The notes under the pieces: model-generated | Databases searched by the model: none | Told to the model about the DNA's origin: nothing | Seen by the model: the letters and a program-made list of their open reading frames with translations, nothing else | Shown here: one piece after another, positions 8,983 through 17,093 of the stretch | Layout: each line of letters opens with the position of its first letter | Numbering within the stretch: position 1 is the first letter of the stretch | Source: Spirosoma fluviale | GTDB lineage: Bacteria > Bacteroidota > Bacteroidia > Cytophagales > Spirosomataceae | DNA: 64,000 bases | Reading direction: 5' to 3' | Assembly (NCBI GenBank): GCA_945883625.1 | Contig: CAMCXW010000004.1 | Location: 1-64,000 of the forward strand | Position numbers and translations under genes: made by a program

Positions 8983-8990
8983 CAAAAGTA
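8983..8990 (-). promoter_or_regulatory. -7 box of the amidohydrolase gene
   Basis: On the minus strand this reads TACTTTTG. It ends 20 bp before ATG 8963 and rules out the longer start at 8993. Confidence 0.5.
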
Positions 8991-9124
8991 CAAAATATGG
9001 CTTAAATAGCTCTAAATCGAAATGAGAGCTCTTCTAATTATTTTATGGCAAGCCCATGTCAATCAGGTTATTATTTTTTTTAACTTTAAAGCATGTGCTA
9101 CTGAATGCAATAATTTTTTCCCCC

Positions 9125-9640
9125 ATGAGTCAAAAAGTATTAGTACTTAATCAAGATTATAGTGCCTTGACCATTTGCTCGATGCCCAAGGCTTTTTTAT
9201 TAGTTTACCTCAATAAAGCTGAATTAATAGCCGAATCAACTTCAGAAAAGCTTCACTCCATCCATCAAACTTTTCCCTATCCCTCGGTCATTCGACTGAA
9301 TCGCTATGTTTATTTTCCATACAAGGGGGTGGTGTTAAGCCGACAAAATATCTTCAAACGCGATGGTAATCAATGTCAATATTGCGGATCTGGCGACCAT
9401 TTGACATTGGATCATGTCATCCCTAAATCGCGCCAAGGACGGACCTCATGGGATAATTTGATAACGGCGTGTAAATATTGTAACTCTAAAAAGGGACATT
9501 TGACTCCCGAGGAAGCTGGAATGCATTTAATGCGCAAGCCATTCAAGCCATCGTTTGTTATGTTTTTGCGAAATTTTTCCGGAATTTTGAATCATCAATG
9601 GCTCCCCTTTGTAGGATCTAAGACTGAACCCATGTATTAA
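9125..9640 (+). CDS. HNH endonuclease family protein
   Basis: 171 aa from ATG 9125 (MSQKVLVLNQDY). A C-terminal HNH module has the two zinc CxxC pairs (CQYCG and CKYCN) around LDHVIPKSRQGRTSWDNLITAC, with the His-Asn pattern of HNH nucleases. The N-terminal half, with PSVIRLNRYV, matches the small stand-alone HNH proteins common in Bacteroidota and cyanobacteria, whose role is unknown. An upstream start at 9056 adds a hydrophobic extension I think is untranslated. Its TAA overlaps the ATG of the next gene by one base, suggesting translational coupling. It does not look like part of a restriction system. Confidence 0.88.
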   Translation: MSQKVLVLNQDYSALTICSMPKAFLLVYLNKAELIAESTSEKLHSIHQTFPYPSVIRLNRYVYFPYKGVVLSRQNIFKRDGNQCQYCGSGDHLTLDHVIPKSRQGRTSWDNLITACKYCNSKKGHLTPEEAGMHLMRKPFKPSFVMFLRNFSGILNHQWLPFVGSKTEPMY

Positions 9641-10431
9641 TGTTTAAAATCTCGTTTATTGGTGCAGGCCATGTGGCCTGGCACCTTTCTCAAGCGCTGG
9701 AAAATGCCGGTCATAGTGTGCAAGAAGTATTTAGTCGTAATCCCGCCAAAGCCAAAGACGTTGTTTCTTATTTGTATAATGCCCAAGTGCAAGAGCATTT
9801 AGATTATTCAGAATCCACCTCTACCGTATTTTTTCTTTGTATTACCGAGTCAGCTTACTGTTTGGTACTACCTGAGCTACTTTTGCCTAAATATGCGACA
9901 TTAATTCTTGTGGCCGGCACGACCTCTTTGCCTGAAGCCATGATTCAATACGACCCACTTCGTGAAAGCACAAATCAGCTAGGGGTGTTTTTTCCGGTCC
10001 AACATCTCCAAGCGGAACGCAAAATTAGTTTAAGTCATACACCCATCTGCATTGAGGTATTAGTTGAAGAAACAGAGGCTTTATTAGTGCATTTGGCAAA
10101 GGACATCTCGGATTCTATTTATTTAGTGAACGGAGAAGAGCGCAAACGGATTCATTTAGCCATGTTGATGGCAGGGGTTTTTACCCAACAATTGTGGTTG
10201 CAAGCTCAATCGCTACTTGAATCTATCGATCTAGATAAACAGCTAATTCAAGGACTTATGCAAAATTACGCTCAGGCATTTTTCGCAAATCAGGTACTGG
10301 CATCCAATCAAGAATTAGCCAAGCTACAAGATACCCGCATCAGTCTTGACCATCAATCACTACTTGAGAAGCCTGAAATGAGGGAAATTTACCGCAATAT
10401 GGTGGAATTGATTCGACAAAAATCTATTTGA
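9640..10431 (+). CDS. Rossmann-like DUF2520 protein
   Basis: 263 aa. The N-terminal dinucleotide-binding motif is SFIGAGHVAWHLSQAL (residues about 4-19). A middle segment (FFLCITESAYCLVLPELL) and a C-terminal helical domain containing GVFFPVQHL follow. This layout is typical of the Rossmann-like plus DUF2520 family, related to F420-dependent NADP reductases and ketopantoate-reductase-like proteins. The reaction is unknown. Coupled to the HNH gene by a one-base stop/start overlap; its 3' end overlaps the convergent lipoprotein gene by 8 bp. Confidence 0.85.
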   Translation: MFKISFIGAGHVAWHLSQALENAGHSVQEVFSRNPAKAKDVVSYLYNAQVQEHLDYSESTSTVFFLCITESAYCLVLPELLLPKYATLILVAGTTSLPEAMIQYDPLRESTNQLGVFFPVQHLQAERKISLSHTPICIEVLVEETEALLVHLAKDISDSIYLVNGEERKRIHLAMLMAGVFTQQLWLQAQSLLESIDLDKQLIQGLMQNYAQAFFANQVLASNQELAKLQDTRISLDHQSLLEKPEMREIYRNMVELIRQKSI

Positions 10432-10876
10432 TCAATTTGCGATCCATTTTTTGAATCACCTGAACTTTGCTAAAACCAATAATAATAATCTGATTTTCGT
10501 TTGTTGGGTAAATGTAAAATAGGCTATCACCTGCCACATTTTTTTGAATACTAGGAGGAACTTCTTGATTCAAAGATTGGCTATAGGCTAGCGCGTCTAA
10601 TACCTGTTGAATTTTGGCGTCTTTAACTTGTCCGCGTAACGATTGGGCATTTCCCTGAATGTATCTAACTGCATATTTTGTTCTAAGAGCCGTGTCCTGC
10701 AAATTTTGCTGCATTTGCTGGCCCCACTCATCCACTTGATTAACGATATCTTGTGGAAGTACCCGTTTGACTTGCCGCGCTTTCATCTCTTTTACGGCTG
10801 CTGCCGTATCAATACGGGTAGAGAAGTCACATTGAGTAAATAAAAATAGAACGACTAAAAAGCAGATGTTTTTCAT
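10424..10876 (-). CDS. Small putative lipoprotein, function unknown
   Basis: 150 aa from ATG 10876 (MKNICFLVVLFLFTQC). The hydrophobic start ends in a lipobox-like FTQC, predicting lipidation. The mature part is polar, with helical segments (about residues 25-100) and no recognisable domain. The longer start at 10897 lies inside a TACCTTTG promoter box (10895-10902) and is rejected. It is transcribed divergently from prfA. Conserved-hypothetical status is likely but cannot be tested here. Confidence 0.7.
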   Translation of the reverse strand: MKNICFLVVLFLFTQCDFSTRIDTAAAVKEMKARQVKRVLPQDIVNQVDEWGQQMQQNLQDTALRTKYAVRYIQGNAQSLRGQVKDAKIQQVLDALAYSQSLNQEVPPSIQKNVAGDSLFYIYPTNENQIIIIGFSKVQVIQKMDRKLIK

Positions 10877-10894
10877 ATTGAAAAATGTAAAGCG

Positions 10895-10902
10895 CAAAGG
10901 TA
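10895..10902 (-). promoter_or_regulatory. -7 box of the small lipoprotein gene
   Basis: On the minus strand this reads TACCTTTG, 18 bp before ATG 10876. It is separated by only 13 bp from the prfA box on the other strand. Confidence 0.55.
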
Positions 10903-10915
10903 TTCATTAATTGGT

Positions 10916-10923
10916 TATCTTTG
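10916..10923 (+). promoter_or_regulatory. -7 box of prfA
   Basis: TATCTTTG (TAnnTTTG), ending 26 bp before ATG 10950. The upstream in-frame start at 10911 precedes the box and cannot be transcribed from it. Confidence 0.55.
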
Positions 10924-10949
10924 CGCAGATTTTTAACCCCACAGAAGAC

Positions 10950-12020
10950 ATGCGGGAGCAGCTAGAAGCCATCCGAGAGAGATTCCTTGAAGTAGAACAA
11001 CAGATTGCGATGCCGGAAATTGTTTCGGATTTAAAGAAATTCAAGACCTTAAGTAAGGAGTACAAAGACCTGCAAAAAATTGTTGATCAATACATCACCT
11101 ACCAAAATTTATTAAAATCAATCGAGGAAGCTAAGTCAGTCATTGCAACCGAAAAAGACGAGGATTTTCGTGATATGGCTAAAGCCGAATTGGAGGAACT
11201 AGCTCCTCAAGAAAGAGAGATGCAAGAGGTGTTGAAGGAGTTGTTGATTCCACGTGATCCGAACGATTCAAAGGATTGTATTTTGGAAATTCGGGGTGGA
11301 ACAGGTGGAGATGAAGCGTCTATTTTTGCGGGCGATTTATTTCGCATGTATCAACGGTTTGCGGAGAAACAAGGCTGGACATTCCAAATTATGGACTTTA
11401 CCGATGGTTCAGCTGGAGGATATAAAGAGATTATTATTTCCGTGCAAGGAGAGGATGTTTATGCCAAATTGAAATTTGAATCTGGCGTTCATCGTGTGCA
11501 GCGTGTCCCCGCCACAGAATCAGCAGGACGCATTCATACCTCAGCAGCTACCGTTGCTGTGATGCCAGAAGCTGATGAGGTGGATGTGCAAATCAACATG
11601 AATGATATTCGCAAAGACACATTCTGTTCCTCAGGTGCAGGTGGACAATCCGTAAACACAACCTACTCAGCAGTTCGTGTGACGCACATTCCCTCTGGTT
11701 TAGTTGTTCAATGTCAAGATGAGCGTTCCCAAATCAAGAATTTTGACAAAGCGATGACAGTATTGCGTTCGCGTTTATACGAAATCGAATTAGCAAAACG
11801 TAACGCTGAGATCGCAGGAAATCGGAAATCGATGGTTGGCACAGGCGATCGCTCAGATAAAATTAGAACCTATAATTACCCGCAGGGCCGTGTTACAGAT
11901 CATCGGATTGGGCTAACTGTATATAATTTACCTACCGTTATGGATGGCGAAATTGCTGAATTTATTGAGCAGTTACGCATTGCAGAAAATGCGGAGCGTC
12001 TAACAGAAGGGGCAGTTTAG
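10950..12020 (+). CDS. prfA: Peptide chain release factor 1
   Basis: 356 aa, the usual length for RF1, which releases peptides at UAA and UAG. The tripeptide anticodon region reads [13 protein letters not shown] (the PxT motif of RF1, not the SPF of RF2). The catalytic GGQ is in [17 protein letters not shown] near residue 230. ATG 10950 ([12 protein letters not shown]) is used; the longer start at 10911 lies upstream of the promoter box. Expressed alone. The 37 bp before the convergent kinase gene hold no clear terminator. Confidence 0.97.
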   Translation: MREQLEAIRERFLEVEQQIAMPEIVSDLKKFKTLSKEYKDLQKIVDQYITYQNLLKSIEEAKSVIATEKDEDFRDMAKAELEELAPQEREMQEVLKELLIPRDPNDSKDCILEIRGGTGGDEASIFAGDLFRMYQRFAEKQGWTFQIMDFTDGSAGGYKEIIISVQGEDVYAKLKFESGVHRVQRVPATESAGRIHTSAATVAVMPEADEVDVQINMNDIRKDTFCSSGAGGQSVNTTYSAVRVTHIPSGLVVQCQDERSQIKNFDKAMTVLRSRLYEIELAKRNAEIAGNRKSMVGTGDRSDKIRTYNYPQGRVTDHRIGLTVYNLPTVMDGEIAEFIEQLRIAENAERLTEGAV

Positions 12021-12057
12021 TATCGCGTCTCTACATGTTGATTTGACGCCGATTGAC

Positions 12058-13086
12058 TTAAGCCTTTTCTAGCTTAAACTCAAACCGAGTCCCCTTGTTT
12101 ATCTCCGATTGCACCGAAATCTTACTGTTATGCGCTTGGACGATGTGTTTAACAATGGAAAGTCCTAGCCCCGTTCCTCCCGAATTTTTCGAGCGGCTTT
12201 TGTCAACCCGATAGAATCGTTCAAAGATACGATGTAAGTGCTCTTCCGGAATCCCAGGCCCATTATCCACAACCGATATTGTGTATACTTTTTTCTTTTC
12301 TGTTATGATAATCTGAACAAGCCCCTTGTCTTTGCCATACTTGATGGCATTAACGACCAAATTCAAAATCACCTGCGAAATCCGTTGTTCATCAGCTTTA
12401 ACTTGAATCATTCCTACAGGAGCGATGAGTTTGAGTTTAGCGTCTCTTTTTTTGGCTTTTGCCTCCAACTGTTCGAATAATTCTTCAATTAATGGCCGAA
12501 GATTAATTTTCTTCTTTTCAATTTTAATTGCCCCTGTTTCAATCTGAGAAACAGTTAATAAATCTTGAACCAAATTATCTAAACCATCTAAACTTTTGGC
12601 TGCCTTTTCTAGGAATTTGACACGGATTTCAATGTCCTCGTCTGGATTATCTAATAACGTATGAACAAAACCCTGAGCCGCAAAAATGGGAGTTTTTAAT
12701 TCATGAGAAACATCTGCCAAAAATTCTTGTCGGTACTTCGACACTTTCTTCAAATCTTGAACCTCCCCCTCTTTGGATGCTACGTAGGTATTTAATTCCT
12801 TTTTTAAGAGTTCGATTGGATTTGTTTTTTCCACCAACTGCTTGCGTGGGGTGATTGTAAAATCCTTCTTTTTTATCTGCTTGATTCGGTCATACAGTTG
12901 ATTGACCTCCTGAAATACTAAATAATCGAGTGCGAAATAGATTAAAATCGAACCGAATATAAAACAACTAATGAAACTAATGACCAAAATGGTCAAATCA
13001 CTCGACGGCAAAAACGAGATAAATGCCGTAGTCACACCTGAGATGAAAAAGGATAAAACGACCGAAAGATATCTGGGCTGTAACAT
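12058..13086 (-). CDS. PhoR-like sensor histidine kinase
   Basis: 342 aa. Two N-terminal membrane helices (about residues 7-26 and 31-52) with almost no extracytoplasmic loop are followed by a short linker, a HisKA domain with phospho-acceptor His in FLADVSHELKTPIFAAQGF (about 127), and a HATPase domain. The N box is VILNLVVNAIKYGK, G1 is VVDNGPGIPEEHL, the F box is FERFYRVD, and G2 is GGTGLGLSIVKHI. No periplasmic sensor or PAS domain is visible, as in short PhoR homologues of Bacteroidota. No regulator is adjacent; the PhoB-like regulator at 57.5 kb is a candidate partner (inference). Confidence 0.9.
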   Translation of the reverse strand: MLQPRYLSVVLSFFISGVTTAFISFLPSSDLTILVISFISCFIFGSILIYFALDYLVFQEVNQLYDRIKQIKKKDFTITPRKQLVEKTNPIELLKKELNTYVASKEGEVQDLKKVSKYRQEFLADVSHELKTPIFAAQGFVHTLLDNPDEDIEIRVKFLEKAAKSLDGLDNLVQDLLTVSQIETGAIKIEKKKINLRPLIEELFEQLEAKAKKRDAKLKLIAPVGMIQVKADEQRISQVILNLVVNAIKYGKDKGLVQIIITEKKKVYTISVVDNGPGIPEEHLHRIFERFYRVDKSRSKNSGGTGLGLSIVKHIVQAHNSKISVQSEINKGTRFEFKLEKA

Positions 13087-13119
13087 ATTCGAAATTACAG
13101 ATTAATTTTTAAAATGTTG

Positions 13120-13127
13120 TACCTTTG
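13120..13127 (+). promoter_or_regulatory. -7 box of purB
   Basis: TACCTTTG, ending 17 bp before ATG 13145; it implies a leader of about 10 nt. Confidence 0.5.
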
Positions 13128-13144
13128 CGCTTTGAATAGATCTT

Positions 13145-14500
13145 ATGGACTTAAATCTGCTTACGGCAATCTCCCCAGTTGATGGCCGTTACCGTCGCCA
13201 AACCCACTCACTCGCTCCTTATTTTTCTGAGTTTGGGTTAATCCAATATCGCGTTCGTGTCGAGATTGAATACTTCATCGCACTTTGCGAAATTCCATTA
13301 GCTCCGTTAGCGAGCTTTCCTAAGGAACATTTTGCAGCACTACGTGCGATGTATACCAATTTCACGGAAGCTGATGCGCAATGGATAAAGGAAACCGAAA
13401 AAGTAACAAACCATGACGTTAAGGCAGTTGAGTATTTCATCAAAGATCGAATGCTGGCACTTCCTGGAGATCTAACCCCATACGTTGAATTTATCCACTT
13501 TGGACTTACATCCCAAGATATTAATAATACAGCCATCCCACTTTCGATAGCGGAGGCACACAAACAGGTTATCTTACCCGCTTATCAGGCGGTTATTGAG
13601 ATTTTAGAAGCCTATGCAATTGAGTGGAAAGAGATTCCATTGTTGGCACATACACATGGCCAACCGGCTTCTCCGACACGCTTGGGAAAAGAAATTATGG
13701 TTTTTGTTGAGCGATTAAATCGCCAACTAGACTTGTTGGCGCAAGTGCCTTTTACTGGAAAATTTGGTGGTGCAACAGGTAATTTCAATGCGCATCAGGT
13801 ATCATTTCCAGAGATTAATTGGCCGGAATTTGCTGCCAATTTACATGTGAATCTAGGGATTACACGGTCAAAATACACGACGCAAATTGAGCATTACGAT
13901 AATTTAGCGGCCTATTTTGATGGCCTAAAGCGTTTGGATACAATCCTTATTGACTTGTCTCGCGACATTTGGCAATACATTTCGATGGGTTATTTCAAAC
14001 AAAAAATCAAGGCAGGGGAAATTGGTTCTTCAGCGATGCCCCATAAAGTAAACCCAATTGATTTTGAAAATGCCGAAGGAAACTTAGCGATGGCCAATGC
14101 CTTCTTTGAATTCCTATCTGCGAAGCTTCCGATTTCACGTTTGCAACGTGATTTAACGGATTCGACTGTCTTACGTAATGTGGGAACGCCTTTGGCTCAC
14201 GTATTGATTTCTTTGAATTCCTTACAACGAGGTTTAAGTAAATTAGAATTGAATAACAGCAAAATCCAACAGGATTTAGAAGATAACTGGGTAGTGATTT
14301 CGGAGGCAATTCAAACCGTTTTGCGTCGCGAGGCATTCCCAAAACCATACGAGGCGTTGAAGGATTTGACACGTCACCACGGCAAGATTGACCAGGCTGT
14401 TTTCCACGCATTCATCGACGGACTAGCGGTTTCCGATACCATTAAAGCCGAATTGAAATTAATTAGCCCATTTAATTTCGTAGGCCGCGACGAAAACTAA
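13145..14500 (+). CDS. purB: Adenylosuccinate lyase
   Basis: 451 aa. Cleaves adenylosuccinate and SAICAR to release fumarate in purine synthesis. The fumarase/ASL superfamily signature is SSAMPHKVNPIDFENAEGN (about residue 295). TSQDINNTA (about 123) and THGQPASPTRLGKE (about 173) supply the other conserved active-site regions. Length and the N-terminal AISPVDGRY match the E. coli-type enzyme. Divergent from the kinase gene. A heptamer repeat array follows the stop codon directly. Confidence 0.97.
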   Translation: MDLNLLTAISPVDGRYRRQTHSLAPYFSEFGLIQYRVRVEIEYFIALCEIPLAPLASFPKEHFAALRAMYTNFTEADAQWIKETEKVTNHDVKAVEYFIKDRMLALPGDLTPYVEFIHFGLTSQDINNTAIPLSIAEAHKQVILPAYQAVIEILEAYAIEWKEIPLLAHTHGQPASPTRLGKEIMVFVERLNRQLDLLAQVPFTGKFGGATGNFNAHQVSFPEINWPEFAANLHVNLGITRSKYTTQIEHYDNLAAYFDGLKRLDTILIDLSRDIWQYISMGYFKQKIKAGEIGSSAMPHKVNPIDFENAEGNLAMANAFFEFLSAKLPISRLQRDLTDSTVLRNVGTPLAHVLISLNSLQRGLSKLELNNSKIQQDLEDNWVVISEAIQTVLRREAFPKPYEALKDLTRHHGKIDQAVFHAFIDGLAVSDTIKAELKLISPFNFVGRDEN

Positions 14501-14535
14501 ACTGACAACTGTTAACTGTCCACTGACTACTGAAT
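14501..14535. repeat. Five tandem 7-bp units spanning the purB-VOC junction
   Basis: Five units beginning ACTG (ACTGACA, ACTGTTA, ACTGTCC, ACTGACT, ACTGAAT) begin right after the purB stop codon and run into the ATG of the next gene. They fill the whole intergenic space. Same period as the arrays at 5611 and 7741. Confidence 0.85.
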
Positions 14536-14920
14536 GATGAACCACCGCCTCATGCACATCGCCCTTGTGGTCGCCGATTATGACGAAGCAATTGCTTGGT
14601 ACACGGAAAAGCTTGGCTTTAGTTTAGTGGAAGACACCCGACTTAGCGATGTAAAACGTTGGGTTTTAGTTCAGCCGTCGGGAGAGGGTTCATGCCAATT
14701 ATTACTAGCCAAGGCTGCAACTGACGAACAAAAATCCCGTGTAGGAAATCAAACCGGTGGCCGCGTTTTCTTGTTTTTGCACACAGATGATTTTGAAAAA
14801 GACCATCAAAATTTGATGAAGCACCAGGTTAAAATTGTGCGTGGACCGGTGGTAGAAGAATATGGTCAGGTCTTAGTGTTCGAGGATTTATATGGAAATT
14901 TGTGGGATTTAATTGGCTAA
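14534..14920 (+). CDS. VOC family (glyoxalase/bleomycin-resistance fold) protein
   Basis: 128 aa, a single vicinal-oxygen-chelate domain. It starts MHIALVVADYDEAIAWYTEKLGF with the first metal-type His, and ends with the strand EDLYGNLWDLIG carrying the conserved Glu/Asp and Asn. These features are typical of small glyoxalase-like dimers; the substrate is unknown. ATG 14534 and 14537 are tandem; either could start. Its start codon is built from the last unit of a heptamer array. Only 25 bp separate it from the trp promoter box. Confidence 0.85.
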   Translation: MMNHRLMHIALVVADYDEAIAWYTEKLGFSLVEDTRLSDVKRWVLVQPSGEGSCQLLLAKAATDEQKSRVGNQTGGRVFLFLHTDDFEKDHQNLMKHQVKIVRGPVVEEYGQVLVFEDLYGNLWDLIG

Positions 14921-14923
14921 AAT

Positions 14924-14953
14924 TTTGAATTAAGAGATTTCAGTTTACATTTG
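14924..14953 (+). promoter_or_regulatory. trp operon promoter
   Basis: TTTG (14924-14927) and TACATTTG (14946-14953) are separated by 18 bp, an excellent Bacteroidota promoter. A start near 14960 would put the leader-peptide ATG 12 nt from the 5' end of the transcript. Confidence 0.7.
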
Positions 14954-14971
14954 CATGAAATTAATACGACA

Positions 14972-15013
14972 ATGACAAAAGCAACATACAACAAAAACTG
15001 GTGGCAAGGCTAA
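14972..15013 (+). CDS. trpL: trp leader peptide with tandem Trp codons
   Basis: A 13-codon ORF, MTKATYNKNWWQG, between the trp promoter and the attenuator hairpin. Two adjacent TGG codons (14999-15004) come three codons before the stop (counting the stop). This is the hallmark of ribosome-mediated attenuation: scarcity of charged tRNA-Trp stalls the ribosome there. It has no similarity to any domain and is too short for standard gene finders. The position, Trp codons and downstream terminator make the call strong. Confidence 0.88.
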   Translation: MTKATYNKNWWQG

Positions 15014-15022
15014 TAGTCCCTT

Positions 15023-15088
15023 GAACAGTTTCGCTGTGTGTACATGATATGTTTACCAAAGGCTTGCTGTTCTCAGTAAGCCTTTTTT
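15023..15088 (+). promoter_or_regulatory. trp attenuator: antiterminator arm and Rho-independent terminator
   Basis: The terminator hairpin pairs 15059-15069 with 15074-15084 (11 bp including one G-U pair, loop TTCT) and is followed by a T-run ending at 15088. An alternative pairing, GAACAG (15023-15028) with CTGTTC (15067-15072), would take the top of the 5' arm plus the loop and prevent the terminator. A ribosome stalled at the Trp codons leaves 15023-15028 free. A ribosome at the leader stop codon covers it. Transcription then reads into trpE, whose ATG is 20 bp further on. The mechanism is inferred from the sequence. Confidence 0.82.
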
Positions 15089-15107
15089 AATTTTGTCCCT
15101 AGAAAAC

Positions 15108-16517
15108 ATGTCTATAATACAAATTCGAACTACTAGAAAATCGCTGTTGGCCGACACCCTCACGCCAATCGGCATTTTCATGAAGATTCGTAAAAACTTC
15201 AAGAATTCCGTGATTCTGGAATCCGCTGATTACCACGGTCGGGAACACGGTTTTTCACATATTGCCTTTGACCCTGTTGCTTCATTTGAATTAACAGATT
15301 CAAATGTTATTCAAACATTTCCTGACGGGTCCATAGAAAAGTTCACTTTGGAGAACCGCCGGGATGCCATTCAAGCCCTAAAAGCTTTTGCGGATCGGTT
15401 TGGTTTTCAAAAAGAAAAAGGGGATTCGCCTATGGCTAATGGTTTGTTTGGCCATATTTCATACGATGCGGTAACCTACTTTGAGGATATTGAGATTCAA
15501 GCTAAAAATCCTGAAACGGAAATTCCATCCATTCGCTATTTTGTGTACCGTTATGTGGTTGCGGTCAACCATTTCAATAATCAAATGTCGCTTTATGCGC
15601 ATAGTTACGATGGTTCGGAGCCTTCCTTTGATACGATTACGTATTTGTTGAACATGCCACATTACGATTCTGAGCGCTTTGAATTAGTCGGGGAGGAGAC
15701 AAGTAACTTGACAGATCCACAAGTAAAAGAAATTGTGGAAACCTGTATCAAACATTGTTTACGCGGGGATGTTTTCCAAATTGTCCCATCCCGTCGTTTT
15801 GCCCAAGGATTTAAAGGGGATGATTTTCAATTATACAGAGCTTTACGCTCCGTGAACCCCTCCCCGTATTTGTTCTATTTCGACTATGAGCACTACCGAA
15901 TTTTAGGCGCTTCGCCTGAAAAGCAAATAAAAATTGAAGGTGATGTTGCTGAGATTCACCCGATCGCGGGAACATTTAGACGCTCGGGGGATGATGCACG
16001 TGATGCGGAATTAGCCCAAGAGCTTTTGGCAGATCCTAAAGAAACGGCTGAACATGTGATGCTCGTCGACTTAGCGCGCAATGATTTAAGTAGGAGCGCT
16101 GACCAGGTCAAAGTAGAGACCTTCAAAGAAGTACAATTCTTTTCGCACGTGATTCACCTGGTTTCTAAAGTGACTGGTCGTTTACAAAAAGGAGTTAATC
16201 CATTGCAGTTAGTGGCGGATACGTTTCCTGCGGGAACCTTAAGTGGCGCGCCGAAGCACAATGCGATGACCATCATTAATCGCTTAGAACCAACGAATCG
16301 AGCCATTTACGGCGGAGCTATCGGGTTTATGGATTTCCAAGGAAACTTCAATCATGCGATTGCGATTCGTACGTTTTTGAGTAAAGGAAATACGCTGTAT
16401 TTTCAAGCAGGGATGGGGGTCGTTGCCAAATCCGTCGTAGCCAGTGAAATGCAAGAGATACATAATAAATTAGCAGCTTTGCGTCTTGCATTGGAAGTTG
16501 CCTCCACTTTAAGCTAA
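15108..16517 (+). CDS. trpE: Anthranilate synthase component I
   Basis: 469 aa; converts chorismate to anthranilate with TrpG supplying ammonia. The C-terminal chorismate-binding domain includes DVFQIVPSRRF, ASPEKQIKI, IAGTFRRSG, HVMLVDLARNDLSR and FPAGTLSGAPKHNAM. The N-terminal domain has LESADYHGREHG, which corresponds to the Trp feedback-site region (LLES) of this family. ATG 15108 (MSIIQIRTTRKS) is used; the extended ORF uses a TTG just before it. First structural gene of the trp operon, behind the attenuator, 6 bp from trpG. Confidence 0.97.
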   Translation: MSIIQIRTTRKSLLADTLTPIGIFMKIRKNFKNSVILESADYHGREHGFSHIAFDPVASFELTDSNVIQTFPDGSIEKFTLENRRDAIQALKAFADRFGFQKEKGDSPMANGLFGHISYDAVTYFEDIEIQAKNPETEIPSIRYFVYRYVVAVNHFNNQMSLYAHSYDGSEPSFDTITYLLNMPHYDSERFELVGEETSNLTDPQVKEIVETCIKHCLRGDVFQIVPSRRFAQGFKGDDFQLYRALRSVNPSPYLFYFDYEHYRILGASPEKQIKIEGDVAEIHPIAGTFRRSGDDARDAELAQELLADPKETAEHVMLVDLARNDLSRSADQVKVETFKEVQFFSHVIHLVSKVTGRLQKGVNPLQLVADTFPAGTLSGAPKHNAMTIINRLEPTNRAIYGGAIGFMDFQGNFNHAIAIRTFLSKGNTLYFQAGMGVVAKSVVASEMQEIHNKLAALRLALEVASTLS

Positions 16518-16523
16518 GCCGAT

Positions 16524-17090
16524 ATGAAGAACGTTTTGGTACTCGATAATTATGATTCCTTTGTGTATAATTTGGTTTACTTATTAAAGGAATTAGGCGC
16601 GCACGTAGATGTGTTTCGCAATGATAAAATTACGCTAGAGGAGGTTGGTAAATACGATCAAATCCTCTTATCTCCAGGCCCTGGTATTCCTTCTGAAGCT
16701 GGAATCATGATGGATTTATTGAAGGAGTATAAGTCGACTAAAAAGATTTTGGGGGTTTGCTTAGGTCACCAAGCTATCGCGGAGGCCTTTGGTTCAGAAC
16801 TGCAAAATATGGGGGAAGTTCTGCATGGCGTGACGACCGAATGTCAGGTACTCGACCCTGCAGAACGGCTGTTTTTGGATATTCCAGCCCGCTTTGAGGT
16901 TTGTCGGTACCATTCCTGGACAGTGATTCCGGGATCCATGCCTACGGACTTAAAGATAACGGCGCAGGATGATAAAGGGTATGTGCTGGCGGAGGCGCAC
17001 CAGCGATACGATGTGCGTGGCGTACAATTTCACCCCGAGGCGTATTTGACGCAACATGGATTACAAATGATTAAAAATTGGATGAAATAA
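16524..17090 (+). CDS. trpG: Anthranilate synthase component II (glutamine amidotransferase)
   Basis: 188 aa, class I glutamine amidotransferase. The nucleophile Cys is in GVCLGHQAIAEAFG (about residue 80), and the His-Glu pair is in VQFHPEAYLTQHG near the C-terminus. LLSPGPGIPSEAG is the oxyanion-region motif. It is a separate protein and not fused to TrpE or TrpD. Six bp after trpE, 3 bp before trpD. Confidence 0.96.
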   Translation: MKNVLVLDNYDSFVYNLVYLLKELGAHVDVFRNDKITLEEVGKYDQILLSPGPGIPSEAGIMMDLLKEYKSTKKILGVCLGHQAIAEAFGSELQNMGEVLHGVTTECQVLDPAERLFLDIPARFEVCRYHSWTVIPGSMPTDLKITAQDDKGYVLAEAHQRYDVRGVQFHPEAYLTQHGLQMIKNWMK

Positions 17091-17093
17091 AAT

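Noticed and set aside
9125..9640. HNH protein considered as part of a restriction or defence system
   Set aside because: No methyltransferase, helicase or other defence gene nearby; the protein belongs to a small stand-alone HNH group and is coupled to a DUF2520 gene.
14007..14411. 134-aa minus-strand ORF within purB
   Set aside because: Opposite a complete conserved enzyme gene, with no start signal or family match.
5611..14535. Repeat arrays considered as CRISPR
   Set aside because: Units are 7 bp in direct contact, with no spacers, and no cas genes are in the window.
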